Below, one piece after another: positions 8,693 through 17,267 of a stretch of DNA of 64,000 bases. The stretch is from contig CANGPN010000001.1 in assembly GCA_947456305.1 (NCBI GenBank), forward strand, positions 62,001 through 126,000, written 5' to 3'. The DNA is from Comamonadaceae bacterium (GTDB lineage: Bacteria > Pseudomonadota > Gammaproteobacteria > Burkholderiales > Burkholderiaceae_C). Below the pieces are notes generated by a model, which was not told the DNA's origin, searched no databases, and saw only the letters and a program-made list of their open reading frames with translations. The position numbers were made by a program, and so were the translations under genes. Within the stretch, counting starts at the first letter, position 1; each line of letters opens with the position of its first letter.

Positions 8693-11332
8693 ATGAACGC
8701 AAGCACCTCTTCATTGCCCAAACTGTCGGTGGCCGACATACGCAAAACCTTTTTGGATTTTTTCGCCGACAAAGGACACACCGTGGTGGCCTCCAGCCCT
8801 TTGGTGCCGGGCAACGACCCGACGTTGATGTTCACCAACTCGGGCATGGTGCAGTTCAAAGACGTGTTTTTGGGCGAAGACAAGCGCTCGTATGTGCGCG
8901 CGGCCTCGGTGCAAGCCTGTTTGCGCGCCGGTGGCAAACACAACGACTTGGAAAACGTAGGCTATACCGCGCGGCATCACACGTTTTTCGAGATGCTGGG
9001 CAATTGGAGTTTTGGCGATTACTTCAAGCGCGACAGTTTGAAATGGGGCTGGGAGTTGTTGACCCAGGTGTACAAACTGCTGCCCGAGCGCCTGATGGTC
9101 ACGGTGTATATCGACGACGACGAGGCCTACGACATTTGGCACAAAGAAATTGGTTTGCCTGCCGATCGCATTGTTCGCATCGGCGACAACAAGGGCAAGA
9201 AATACGCGTCAGACAATTTTTGGATGATGGCCGACACTGGCCCTTGCGGCCCGTGCTCTGAAATTTTTTACGACCACGGCGCGCACATTCCCGGCGGCCC
9301 GCCCGGCAGCCCGGACGAAGACGGCGACCGCTTCATCGAAATATGGAACCATGTGTTCATGCAGTTCGACATGCAGCCCGACGGCAGCTTGAACAAACTG
9401 CCAGCGCCTTGCGTGGACACCGGCATGGGCTTGGAGCGCTTGGCCGCCATCTTGCAACACGTTCACAGTAATTACGAGATCGATATTTTTGACGCGCTGA
9501 TCAAAGCCGCTGCGCGCGAAACCGGTTGCGCTGATTTGCACAACAACTCATTGCGCGTGATCGCCGACCACATTCGCGCGACCGCGTTTTTGGTCAGCGA
9601 CGGCGTGATCCCCGGCAGCGAAGGACGCGGCTATGTGCAGCGGCGCATCATCCGTCGCGCCATTCGCCATGGTTACAAGCTCGGTCAGAAGAAACCGTTT
9701 TTCCACAAACTCATGCCCGACTTGGTCGCACTCATGGGCCAAGCGTATCCGAATTTGGCGGCGCAGGCGGACAAAATCACAGCGGTGTTGAAGACCGAGG
9801 AAGAGCGGTTTTATGAGACGCTAGCAACCGGTATGGAAATCTTGGATGCCAGTTTGCCGCAAGGTGCGCGTGTGCTCTCAGGTGAGGTGGCTTTCAAATT
9901 GCACGACACCTACGGCTTTCCTTTGGACTTGACCAACGATGTTTGCCGCGAGCGAAATGTGTCGGTGGACGAAGCGGGTTTCCAAGCTGCGATGGAAAAA
10001 CAAAAAACCCAAGCGCGTGCGGCAGGTAAATTCAAAATGGACAGGGCGCTGGAATACAGCGGTGTTGGCAACGAATTTGTCGGCTACGAACACTTAAGCG
10101 CCGAAGCCAAAGTGACGGCCTTGTATGTCGATGGTGTTGCGGTGAAAGAAATGCAAGCCGGTCAAGCCGGTGTGGTGGTCTTAGACCACACGCCTTTTTA
10201 CGCCGAGAGCGGCGGCCAGGTCGGCGACCAAGGCCATATCAGCGGCGGCGCTGCAATGTTTGCGGTGGAAGACACGCTCAAAATCAAAGCTGATGTGTTC
10301 GGTCACCATGGTGTACTCGCCAAGGGCAGTTTGAAAGTTGGCGACAGCGTGGAAGCACGCGTGGACACCGCGCTGCGCGCTGCCACGGTGCGCAACCACT
10401 CGGCCACGCATTTGATGCACAAGGCTTTGCGCGAAGTGCTGGGCGCACATGTGCAGCAAAAAGGCAGTTTGGTGAACAACGAGCGCACCCGTTTCGACTT
10501 TGCGCACACCGGGCCGATCACTGATGAGCAAATCCGCGAAATTGAACACAAGGTGAATGCCGAGATACTGGTCAATGCCGACACGCAAGCGCGGGTCATG
10601 GACATTGAGGCCGCGCAAAAAACCGGCGCCATGATGTTGTTCGGCGAGAAATACGGCGACACGGTGCGCGTGCTCGACATAGGCAGTAGCCGCGAGTTGT
10701 GCGGCGGCACGCATGTGCACAGCACTGGCGACATAGGTTTGTTCAAAGTGGTGGCGCAAAGCGGCGTGGCCGCAGGCGTTCGCCGCATTGAGGCCGTGAC
10801 CGGCGAACACGCGCTGGCCTATGTGCAGGAATTGGAAGACACGGTCAATCAGGCTTGCGCCGCGCTCAAAGCCACTCCCGCCGAACTCAATCAACGGCTG
10901 GCGCAATTGCTGGAGCAAATGCGCAGTCTGGAAAAAGACATGGGCGCGTTGAAAGGCAAATTGGCTTCTTCGCAAGGCGGTGATTTGCTGGCCAAAGCCA
11001 TCGATGTCAAAGGCGTGAAATTGCTGGCAGCGTTGTTACCCGGTGCTGATGCCAAAGCTTTGCGCGACACCTTGGACCAGTTGAAAAACAAACTCAAAAC
11101 TGCGGTGGTGGTGTTGGCCAGTGTGGACGGCGACAAGGTGCAACTCGCCGCCGGTGTGACCGCAGACACTTTAGGCAAAGTCAAAGCCGGTGAACTGGTG
11201 AATTTTGTCGCCCAGCAAGTCGGTGGCAAGGGCGGCGGCAAGCCCGACATGGCCATGGCGGGTGGCACGCAACCGGCCGGGTTGGACAAGGCGCTGGCCA
11301 GTGTGCAGGCTTGGGTCAATGAGCGTTTGTAA
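8693..11332 (+). CDS. alaS: Alanine-tRNA ligase
   Basis: An 879-residue cytoplasmic enzyme that charges tRNA-Ala. It has the class II catalytic domain (about 1-450), the editing domain with zinc ligands in [13 protein letters not shown] and CGGTH, and the C-terminal C-Ala/DHHA1 region ending in a glycine-rich stretch near residues 845-865. The N-terminal motif [20 protein letters not shown] and the editing motif are intact. Length is normal. The start ATG 8693 fits the family. The gene faces an RluA-type gene across 41 bases. Confidence 0.97.
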   Translation: MNASTSSLPKLSVADIRKTFLDFFADKGHTVVASSPLVPGNDPTLMFTNSGMVQFKDVFLGEDKRSYVRAASVQACLRAGGKHNDLENVGYTARHHTFFEMLGNWSFGDYFKRDSLKWGWELLTQVYKLLPERLMVTVYIDDDEAYDIWHKEIGLPADRIVRIGDNKGKKYASDNFWMMADTGPCGPCSEIFYDHGAHIPGGPPGSPDEDGDRFIEIWNHVFMQFDMQPDGSLNKLPAPCVDTGMGLERLAAILQHVHSNYEIDIFDALIKAAARETGCADLHNNSLRVIADHIRATAFLVSDGVIPGSEGRGYVQRRIIRRAIRHGYKLGQKKPFFHKLMPDLVALMGQAYPNLAAQADKITAVLKTEEERFYETLATGMEILDASLPQGARVLSGEVAFKLHDTYGFPLDLTNDVCRERNVSVDEAGFQAAMEKQKTQARAAGKFKMDRALEYSGVGNEFVGYEHLSAEAKVTALYVDGVAVKEMQAGQAGVVVLDHTPFYAESGGQVGDQGHISGGAAMFAVEDTLKIKADVFGHHGVLAKGSLKVGDSVEARVDTALRAATVRNHSATHLMHKALREVLGAHVQQKGSLVNNERTRFDFAHTGPITDEQIREIEHKVNAEILVNADTQARVMDIEAAQKTGAMMLFGEKYGDTVRVLDIGSSRELCGGTHVHSTGDIGLFKVVAQSGVAAGVRRIEAVTGEHALAYVQELEDTVNQACAALKATPAELNQRLAQLLEQMRSLEKDMGALKGKLASSQGGDLLAKAIDVKGVKLLAALLPGADAKALRDTLDQLKNKLKTAVVVLASVDGDKVQLAAGVTADTLGKVKAGELVNFVAQQVGGKGGGKPDMAMAGGTQPAGLDKALASVQAWVNERL

Positions 11333-11348
11333 ACAGCCAAGAGCCTTG

Positions 11349-11374
11349 AGGTTTTGCCCTTGTGCAAACCTTTT
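11349..11374 (+). terminator. Weak terminator after alaS
   Basis: AGGTTTTGC and GCAAACCT pair with one bulged T around a 6-base loop and run into TTTT. The 3' side touches the stop codon of the convergent pseudouridine synthase gene. Confidence 0.4.
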
Positions 11375-12288
11375 CAATCAGCTTGTGTGATCCGCAATAA
11401 ACGCCGACTTTGCCAATCGCGTTCCTCACCCGTCACCGGGTCTGTGAAAGCAATGCGCTTTGCCAGCAGTTGCAAACAGTGGCTGAAATCTTCTGGCTCA
11501 TTCCGTGCGCGCAACACGCGAGGGTAGAACTGGTCGCCCACCAACGGCAAGCCCAGCGACATCATGTGCACTCGCAATTGATGGCGATGCCCGGTCAGCG
11601 GTTGCAGTTGATAGAGCGCCCAATCTTCCACTCTTTTTAACAGCGACACACGGGTTTCGCTATTGGGTTCACCAGGGACTTCCTTGGACAGAAAAAACTG
11701 CTCCCCTTGCACCATACGGCTGCGATGTACCAGCGGCAAATCCACCTCCGGTTTGAATGCCGCCACCGCTTGGTACCACTTGCGTACCTGATGGTGGCGA
11801 AACAAGGCGTGGTAAGCGTCCCGGTCTTGGGCACGTTTGCAAAACACCACCAGGCCAGCGGTTTCGCGGTCCAGGCGGTGAATCGGGGTCAGTGAATCGC
11901 AACCGGTCAAGCGCTTGAGTTGCACCAGCAAACAGCTTTGCAAATAGCGCCCGCCCGGCGTGACGGGCATGAAATGCGGTTTGTCTGCCACCAGCAGATG
12001 CGCGTCTTCAAACAGCACATCAGCGGTTTCCGGCAGAGTCGCTTCTTGCGGTACGTCGCGGTAATAAAACACATGTTGGTGCGCTTGGTAAGTCGCCAGC
12101 GGCGACACCGGTCGACCATCCGCAAACATCACCAAACCGGTTTCACAACGGTTCAGCCATTCCTCACGCGTAATAGCCGGAAATCGCTCGCACAAAAAAG
12201 CCAGCACGGTTGGCCAATGCCCGCTTGGCAAGCTCACGCGCGACGCACTGACGCCCGAATGCATGGGCAATGTTTGAGGCGCATTCAT
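11374..12288 (-). CDS. RluA-family pseudouridine synthase
   Basis: A 304-residue RNA pseudouridine synthase. The catalytic aspartate lies in HRLDRETAGLVV, and the later RHQLRVHM motif is also present. The N-terminal portion (about 30-90) resembles an S4-like or TruC/RluA extension but is not clear by eye. Whether it acts on rRNA or tRNA cannot be decided; RluA/TruC-like is the closest. ATG 12288 is preferred to the in-frame TTG at 12294. It lies between alaS and trmB, in a run of tRNA-related genes. Confidence 0.87.
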   Translation of the reverse strand: MNAPQTLPMHSGVSASRVSLPSGHWPTVLAFLCERFPAITREEWLNRCETGLVMFADGRPVSPLATYQAHQHVFYYRDVPQEATLPETADVLFEDAHLLVADKPHFMPVTPGGRYLQSCLLVQLKRLTGCDSLTPIHRLDRETAGLVVFCKRAQDRDAYHALFRHHQVRKWYQAVAAFKPEVDLPLVHRSRMVQGEQFFLSKEVPGEPNSETRVSLLKRVEDWALYQLQPLTGHRHQLRVHMMSLGLPLVGDQFYPRVLRARNEPEDFSHCLQLLAKRIAFTDPVTGEERDWQSRRLLRITQAD

Positions 12289-12335
12289 GTTCAATCAAAC
12301 GCTGCCGTGAATGAAGCCGTTGCAAGCAAGTGCAC

Positions 12336-13040
12336 TCAAGCCCGCTTGAACACCAAGTCCCAGACCCCGTGGCCTAGCTTCAAGCCCCGGTTTTCAAACT
12401 TGGTCAAGGGGCGGTAAGCAGGTTGCTCGCTGTAGCCGTCAGCACGCAGGCTGGCATTGACCAAAGCGGGTTCGGCTTGCAAGACTTTGAGTATGTGTTC
12501 TGCATACGGTTGCCAGTCGGTGGCGCAATGCAGGTAGCCGCCGGGTTTGAGCCGTTTGACCAGCTCTTCAACAAAAGCGGTTTGTATCAAGCGGCGTTTG
12601 TTGTGCCGCAGTTTGTGCCAAGGGTCGGGAAAAAAAATATGCACACCGTCCAGGCTGTTTGCGGCCAGCATGTGTTCAAGCACCTCGACCGCGTCGTGTT
12701 GCAGTATGCGTATGTTGTCCAGCCCCATTTCCCCCATGCGTTTGAGCAATGCGCCCACACCGGGTTCGTGCACTTCGCAGCATAAAAAATCGTCCTGCGG
12801 CCTGACGGAGGCGATGTGCGCGGTGGCATCCCCCATGCCAAAACCAATCTCCAGAATCAACGGGGCAACGCGACCGAAAGCGGCTTCAGCGTTGAACGTA
12901 TGGCGGGCGAAAGGTAATACAAAACGCGGCCCGAAATCTGCCAACGCCTTGGCCTGGCCGCTGGTGGTTCTGCCGGCGCGGGTGACAAAGCTTTTGATGG
13001 TTTTGGGGTGGGCGATGTGCGCAGGGGCTTGGTTGTTCAT
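12336..13040 (-). CDS. trmB: tRNA (guanine-N7-)-methyltransferase
   Basis: A 234-residue SAM-dependent enzyme forming m7G46 in tRNA. The SAM-binding [12 protein letters not shown] motif and the signature [18 protein letters not shown] are diagnostic, and the C-terminal [11 protein letters not shown] is conserved. Length is normal. It is followed by the RluA-family gene 47 bases downstream and probably cotranscribed with it. The 139 bases upstream (13041-13179) hold two short palindromes, ATCAGCTGAT (13058-13067) and CCTGTGCACAGG (13072-13083), and no gene. Confidence 0.95.
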   Translation of the reverse strand: MNNQAPAHIAHPKTIKSFVTRAGRTTSGQAKALADFGPRFVLPFARHTFNAEAAFGRVAPLILEIGFGMGDATAHIASVRPQDDFLCCEVHEPGVGALLKRMGEMGLDNIRILQHDAVEVLEHMLAANSLDGVHIFFPDPWHKLRHNKRRLIQTAFVEELVKRLKPGGYLHCATDWQPYAEHILKVLQAEPALVNASLRADGYSEQPAYRPLTKFENRGLKLGHGVWDLVFKRA

Positions 13041-13179
13041 GGCTTATTGTTCGAAAGATCAGCTGATTGTGCCTGTGCACAGGTGGATGGCAGGCACGCA
13101 TCGCGCAATCACCGACCTGCGCGGGTGGCCGGTCAGAAAGAACCTGCGGATTGCCACAGTCACTTGGCTATGCAGCGCT

Positions 13180-14076
13180 TTAAGCCAGGCGCGCACGCCA
13201 TTCATTGACCCAAACCGCCAAAGTCTGCGCACCATTTTCTTGGGCAGGCGTTTGCAGACCCAAGGCCGAGGCAGCGGCCTGTAACACCTGTAGCGCTTTG
13301 GCCGGGCTTGAGGTGTCAGCAGCTTGGGCACCGTTTTGTTTGGACAGCTTTTGTCCATCAGCCGCCATCACCAGCGGCGTGTGCATATATATAAGTGCAG
13401 GCAGTCCCAGGGCTTGTTGCAACAGAATTTGACGCGGCGTGTTGTCCGCCAAATCCTCACCGCGCACCACATGCGTGATGCCTTGGGCGGCATCGTCGAC
13501 CACCACGGCGAGTTGGTAAGCCCACAAGCCATCGCTGCGTTTGAGCACAAAGTCGCCTACGCTGCTGGCGACGTTTTGCTGTTGCGGGCCGAGTCGTCGG
13601 TCATGCCAATCAACTCTCCCGATGGATGTGCGTAAGCGGATCGACATGCCCGGTTGGAATGCCAAATGCAAAGAGCGGCAAGTGCCCGGATAGGGCAAAT
13701 CACGGTGGCGTTCAGCGGCGAAGCCTTGCGCCATCAAGACCCTGGCTATGTCTGTGCGCGAGCAGCGGCAGGCGTAAACCGCGCCTGAGTGCAACAGAGA
13801 TTGCAAAGCCGATTCGTACAGGGCTGATCGAGCAGACTGCCATTGCACCGGCTCGTCACTGGTCAATCCGCATGCGGCCAATTGCACCAATAGGGTTTGT
13901 GCCGCCGACTCAGAACAACGCGGCGTATCCACGTCTTCCATGCGCACCAGCCAAGTGCCTTGATGGGCCCGCGCATCCAGCCAACTGGCCAGTGCCGCGA
14001 CCAGAGAACCGGCGTGCAAAGGGCCGGTGGGAGAGGGCGCAAACCGGCCACGGTAGCGAACAAAGCTGGGTTTCAA
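13180..14076 (-). CDS. gluQ: Glutamyl-Q tRNA(Asp) synthetase
   Basis: A 298-residue GluRS paralogue without an anticodon-binding domain; it attaches glutamate to queuosine-34 of tRNA-Asp. The HIGH-type motif is [17 protein letters not shown] near residue 12. The zinc cysteines are in YACRCSRTD and TCRSL, and the KMSKS-type loop is KLSKQNGA. The length matches GluQ-RS rather than full GluRS (about 470). It lies upstream of trmB on the same strand and back to back with the LH2 operon. Confidence 0.93.
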   Translation of the reverse strand: MKPSFVRYRGRFAPSPTGPLHAGSLVAALASWLDARAHQGTWLVRMEDVDTPRCSESAAQTLLVQLAACGLTSDEPVQWQSARSALYESALQSLLHSGAVYACRCSRTDIARVLMAQGFAAERHRDLPYPGTCRSLHLAFQPGMSIRLRTSIGRVDWHDRRLGPQQQNVASSVGDFVLKRSDGLWAYQLAVVVDDAAQGITHVVRGEDLADNTPRQILLQQALGLPALIYMHTPLVMAADGQKLSKQNGAQAADTSSPAKALQVLQAAASALGLQTPAQENGAQTLAVWVNEWRARLA

Positions 14077-14145
14077 ATTAAAAATCCAATGAATTCAATG
14101 GGTTGCGAGTTTTCCGCAATGTAACTCATGCTTGCAGACATTAGA

Positions 14146-14189
14146 TGTAAATATATATTGACAGAATGATGTGTCAACTTAAAATCACA
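14146..14189 (+). promoter_or_regulatory. puc promoter overlapped by two PpsR/CrtJ-type boxes
   Basis: Two perfect TGT-N12-ACA boxes lie at 14146-14163 and 14172-14189. A sigma70-type promoter is formed by TTGACA (14158-14163) and TAAAAT (14180-14185) with a 16-base spacer. The right half of box 1 coincides with the -35, and box 2 covers the -10. TGT-N12-ACA is the established recognition pattern of the aerobic photosynthesis repressor PpsR/CrtJ. That the repressor exists in this genome is inference. Confidence 0.8.
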
Positions 14190-14191
14190 TT

Positions 14192-14290
14192 AAAACCAAA
14201 TGGTTTTTAAAAATTTGTGGCCATGGGGGCCATAAATAACCCTCGTGCGGGTTTTGCACGGACGTGAAAATCTTTCAAGGAGATAACACC
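14192..14290 (+). promoter_or_regulatory. Structured leader of the puc mRNA
   Basis: From the predicted transcription start (about 14192) the leader begins with a hairpin AAAACC-AAAT-GGTTTT plus one further A-T pair. TGGCC-ATGGG-GGCCA follows at 14218-14232. Next come two overlapping, mutually exclusive stems: ACCC/GGGT (14239-14252) and CGTGC/GCACG (14244-14260). The pucB ribosome site AAGGAG follows at 14277-14282. The structures are read by eye, without folding energies. Confidence 0.45.
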
Positions 14291-14437
14291 ATGTCAGATA
14301 AAGTAGGGCCAACAGGCCTGACAGAAGCCGAGTCAGAAGAAATTCATCGGCACCTCATCCAAGGGACGCAAATCTTTGGAATGATTGCAGCGTTAGCACA
14401 CCTGCTGGCGTACATTTATTCCCCTTGGCTGAAATAA
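14291..14437 (+). CDS. pucB: Light-harvesting complex 2 (B800-type) beta polypeptide
   Basis: A 48-residue inner-membrane antenna peptide binding bacteriochlorophyll a. The N-terminal GLTEAESEEIHRHLIQGT, a single membrane helix and the end SPWLK are typical of LH2-beta. His37 (ALAHLLAY) is the axial ligand of the long-wavelength bacteriochlorophyll. At the position of the family's conserved arginine (GTRVF in well-studied LH2), which hydrogen-bonds B800, this protein has Gln27 (GTQIF). A ribosome site AAGGAGATAACACC precedes the ATG. pucA follows after 12 bases. The gene is too short to be found by a length-filtered search. Confidence 0.95.
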   Translation: MSDKVGPTGLTEAESEEIHRHLIQGTQIFGMIAALAHLLAYIYSPWLK

Positions 14438-14449
14438 AAGGAGCACCAC

Positions 14450-14641
14450 ATGATCTACGGAAAAATCTGGACAGTGGTCAAACCTTCTGTCGGCATTCCC
14501 ATCTTCCTCGCAGCAGTTGCCATCGGTTCCTTTTCGGTGCACCTCGCTTTGACCCTGAACACCACATGGGTCAAGAAATTTTTGAACGGAAGTGCAGCAA
14601 GCGCAGCAGTCATTCAGACTGTCAAAACGCCTACTGCCTGA
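14450..14641 (+). CDS. pucA: Light-harvesting complex 2 alpha polypeptide
   Basis: A 63-residue partner of PucB in the LH2 ring. The motif KIWTVVKPSVGIPIFL is followed by one membrane helix with the bacteriochlorophyll ligand His31 (FSVHLAL) and the conserved NTTW at 37-40. Positions 44-45, which are Tyr-Trp in B800-850 complexes and hydrogen-bond the B850 acetyl groups, are Phe-Leu here. The Ala/Thr-rich tail (47-63) is a common betaproteobacterial extension. AAGGAG lies 8 bases before the ATG. It ends 58 bases before pucC. Confidence 0.95.
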   Translation: MIYGKIWTVVKPSVGIPIFLAAVAIGSFSVHLALTLNTTWVKKFLNGSAASAAVIQTVKTPTA

Positions 14642-14699
14642 CACCCAGAAAATTTCTTTTTAATGGGCCGGAGTTATCCAATTCCGGTCCATTTTTCAA

Positions 14700-16064
14700 A
14701 TGAACACTTCTGTCGCCAAAGCGTCTAAAAACTGGATCAAAATTGGAGCGAAGTTTCTGCCTTTTGCAGACGCAGCCTCTGATGAATTACCTTTAAGCAG
14801 GCTATTGCGCCTGTCCTTATTTCAAATTTCTGTAGGCATGGCTTTAGCCTTGCTGGTGGGCACGCTGAACCGCGTCATGATTGTCGAACTGCATGTGCCG
14901 GCAGCGCTGGTTGCTGTCATGGTATCGCTGCCTTTGTTGTTTGCGCCGTTTCGCGCCATCATCGGTTTTCGTTCCGATCATCACCGTTCTCACTTGGGCT
15001 GGCGCCGCGTACCCTACATATGGATGGGTACCTTGCTTCAATTCGGCGGCTTTGCCATCATGCCGTTCGCATTGCTGGTGCTGGGCGGTCTGGGCCAAGC
15101 CTCACATGCACCCGCTTGGGTAGGCGATCTCGGTGCTGGTATGGCCTTCTTGTTAGTGGGTGCAGGTTTGCACACCACCCAAACCGTCGGGCTGGCGTTA
15201 GCCACCGACTTGGCCCCGCCTGAGGACCGTCCCAAAGTCGTGGGGCTGATGTATGTCATGCTGCTGCTCGGCGTCATCATGAGCTCTGTGGTCTTTGGTT
15301 ATGTCTTGGAAGACTTCTCCCCGGGCAACCTGATACGCACCGTGCAAGGTGCGGCTGTGCTCACTATCACTTTGAATGTGATTGCTTTGTGGAAACAAGA
15401 AGGCAGATCGCGTTCGCGCCAACCGGGGGCTGACGAGCCCGATCCCGATTTCATGTCGTCTTTCAAATTGTTTTGCAATGGCGAGAACGCCATGCGAAGG
15501 TTGTGGGCCATAGGTTTGGGCACCATGGCGTTCAGCATGGAAGATATTTTGTTGGAGCCGTTCGGCGGGGAAATACTGGGCTTTAGTGTTGCCCAGACCA
15601 CCTACCTGACCGCCATGCTGGCCATGGGCGGCTTAATCGGTTTTGCCTGGGCTTCGCATGTGCTCGGCAAAGGGGGTGACCCATTCAAAATGGCCAGCCG
15701 TGGCGCCTTGGTGGGCATACCTGCTTTTTGCGCTGTGATTTTGTCCGCCCCTCAAGCTTCTGCTGTCTTATTCATCTGCGGGGTGTTTTTCATCGGATTT
15801 GGTGCCGGCTTGTTCGGTCACGGTACTTTGACTGCCACGATGAACAGTGCACCGGCCGGTCAGGCCGGTTTGGCGCTGGGCGCCTGGGGGGCGGTTCAGG
15901 CTTCGACGGCTGGCGCCGCCATGGCATTGGGTGGCATCATCCGCGATCTTGCTGCGCAATTCACCCATTCAGCGATGGCGTATTCCACTGTCTATAGTTT
16001 GGAAGTGGTGTTGCTGTTGCTGACGGTATTCATCATGAATCCCTTGGTGAAAACCAAGTCTTGA
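14700..16064 (+). CDS. pucC: PucC-type light-harvesting assembly protein (BCH2/MFS family)
   Basis: A 454-residue polytopic membrane protein with about twelve hydrophobic segments, required in phototrophs for LH2 assembly and thought to deliver bacteriochlorophyll. The N-terminal RLSLFQISVGMALALLVGTL and GFRSDHHRSHLGWRRVPYIW are characteristic of PucC/LhaA/BchP-linked transporters, and the loop GTMAFSMEDILLEPFGGEI is a family hallmark. It follows pucBA on the same strand and reads on toward a tiny membrane peptide. It could be called LhaA-like, but its position in the puc operon supports PucC. Confidence 0.93.
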   Translation: MNTSVAKASKNWIKIGAKFLPFADAASDELPLSRLLRLSLFQISVGMALALLVGTLNRVMIVELHVPAALVAVMVSLPLLFAPFRAIIGFRSDHHRSHLGWRRVPYIWMGTLLQFGGFAIMPFALLVLGGLGQASHAPAWVGDLGAGMAFLLVGAGLHTTQTVGLALATDLAPPEDRPKVVGLMYVMLLLGVIMSSVVFGYVLEDFSPGNLIRTVQGAAVLTITLNVIALWKQEGRSRSRQPGADEPDPDFMSSFKLFCNGENAMRRLWAIGLGTMAFSMEDILLEPFGGEILGFSVAQTTYLTAMLAMGGLIGFAWASHVLGKGGDPFKMASRGALVGIPAFCAVILSAPQASAVLFICGVFFIGFGAGLFGHGTLTATMNSAPAGQAGLALGAWGAVQASTAGAAMALGGIIRDLAAQFTHSAMAYSTVYSLEVVLLLLTVFIMNPLVKTKS

Positions 16065-16112
16065 GCGCCGCAAAGGCGATAATGTCGAATCAACACACAA
16101 GGAGAAAGCAGC

Positions 16113-16199
16113 ATGAAAGTTCAAACCGTTTTATTTATTATGTGGATCGTCGTCATGATTTTTCTGCTGGCGAATTGGTTTAACAAGCCGCGTTCCTGA
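16113..16199 (+). CDS. 28-residue single-span membrane peptide at the end of the puc operon
   Basis: ATG 16113 to TGA 16197-16199 encodes 28 residues, starting MKVQTVLFIMWIVVMIFLLA and ending NWFNKPRS. It is almost entirely one transmembrane helix with Trp at positions 11 and 22 and a basic KPR end. An excellent ribosome site, AAGGAG, lies 9 bases upstream. The gap to pucC is 48 bases and the next gene is convergent, so it most likely belongs to the pucBAC transcript. I do not recognise a family. By position it resembles the small extra genes (pucD/E) of other puc operons or the minor antenna subunits of reaction-centre complexes, but homology is not shown. Confidence 0.65.
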   Translation: MKVQTVLFIMWIVVMIFLLANWFNKPRS

Positions 16200-16208
16200 T
16201 GACAAGGC

Positions 16209-17258
16209 TTAGCTTTTGTCAGCCAAGCTCAGTGCCATGCTGAGTCCGCTGACAAAAGCATCCTCCACCCGGTGACCCAGCAGCCAGTCACCGCACACAC
16301 CTATTTTCAATTTAGCGTCCCAGTGATGCTTTTTGCCCATGGGCTGCAGGGTTTTGGCGTAACGCCACAAATGCGATTGCGTGAACCCGGGTTCGGCGCG
16401 TATCCCTGTCAATTCAGCGAAAGCTTTCAACAGTTTCGCGGTTACTCGCTCCTCATCGTCTTCCAAATGCTCTTGCGACCATTCGGCGCTGGCTTGTACC
16501 GTCCAGCGTTCGGTGGAGCTGCGCCCCGGTTTGGACGACTCGCGGGAAATCCAGGCGATGCGGTGGTGGGTGCTGCGGGCTGCGTTCCATTGCGGCCCCA
16601 GATGACTGAGGCCTGGCTGATTGGCCAGCGGGTAAGCCAGCATCAGGGTCCAGCAAGGCGCCACTTGCACTTTGGACATGTCATCCAAGCCGCTGAAACT
16701 TGCAGCAGGCGCACCGGATTGACGCAATAAAAAATCGGCTTGTACGTGCGGAATGGCTAACACCACGTGGTCAAACCCGCCGTGCTCGCTGCCGTCGCTG
16801 CACACCAGTTGCCACGGGCCTGATGTACCGTGTTTGCGCAATAAAAACTGGACTTGCGACTGCACGTGCAAACAACCGGCGTCCAGCAAAGGCTGTGCCC
16901 AATGCCTGAGCAAAGTGTTCATGCCCGGGGTGGCTACAAAGTGGGGTTCACGCAGCGGCAACGGCGCTTCGATCACGCGGCCCAAGGGGTCAAGCACCCG
17001 CACCGCGTTGGCGCTCCAGGCACGGCAAATGGCCTGGGTGCCGGGCACTTCCATGATGGCTTGCATGAACTGAGGATCACGCACGGTGAAATACTGCACC
17101 CCGTGGTCAAAGCCACCGTAGGCAGATGAGCGGGTGGCCATGCGACCGCCGGCACCGTGGCTTTTTTCAAAAATGCTGACTTGGTGACCCGCCTGCACCA
17201 AAGTGCGGGCGGCGGTGATGCCGGCCATGCCGGCGCCTATGACAGCAATTGTTTTCAT
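16209..17258 (-). CDS. Renalase-like FAD/NAD(P)-dependent oxidoreductase
   Basis: A 349-residue flavoprotein of the COG3380/renalase-like amine-oxidase fold. The N-terminal dinucleotide motif VIGAGMAGITAARTL is followed by a second FAD contact GAGGRMATR, and the C-terminus has GVCGDWLLGHRVEDAF, the FAD-closing motif. The substrate is unknown; bacterial renalases oxidise off-pathway dihydro-NAD(P) forms. It is downstream of a LysR gene on the same strand (9-base gap) and ends 9 bases from the puc membrane peptide, with which it converges. Confidence 0.8.
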   Translation of the reverse strand: MKTIAVIGAGMAGITAARTLVQAGHQVSIFEKSHGAGGRMATRSSAYGGFDHGVQYFTVRDPQFMQAIMEVPGTQAICRAWSANAVRVLDPLGRVIEAPLPLREPHFVATPGMNTLLRHWAQPLLDAGCLHVQSQVQFLLRKHGTSGPWQLVCSDGSEHGGFDHVVLAIPHVQADFLLRQSGAPAASFSGLDDMSKVQVAPCWTLMLAYPLANQPGLSHLGPQWNAARSTHHRIAWISRESSKPGRSSTERWTVQASAEWSQEHLEDDEERVTAKLLKAFAELTGIRAEPGFTQSHLWRYAKTLQPMGKKHHWDAKLKIGVCGDWLLGHRVEDAFVSGLSMALSLADKS

Positions 17259-17267
17259 AGGCCGACT

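Noticed and set aside
10181-10975. Long minus-strand frame (264 codons) inside alaS
   Set aside because: It lies wholly antisense to a clear alaS coding region and its translation is compositionally odd (His/Arg/Gln-rich) without any domain; it is a shadow of GC-biased codons.
13041-13179. Possible small gene between gluQ and trmB
   Set aside because: Open frames here have no ribosome site and only low-complexity basic translations; two short palindromes are the only structure seen.
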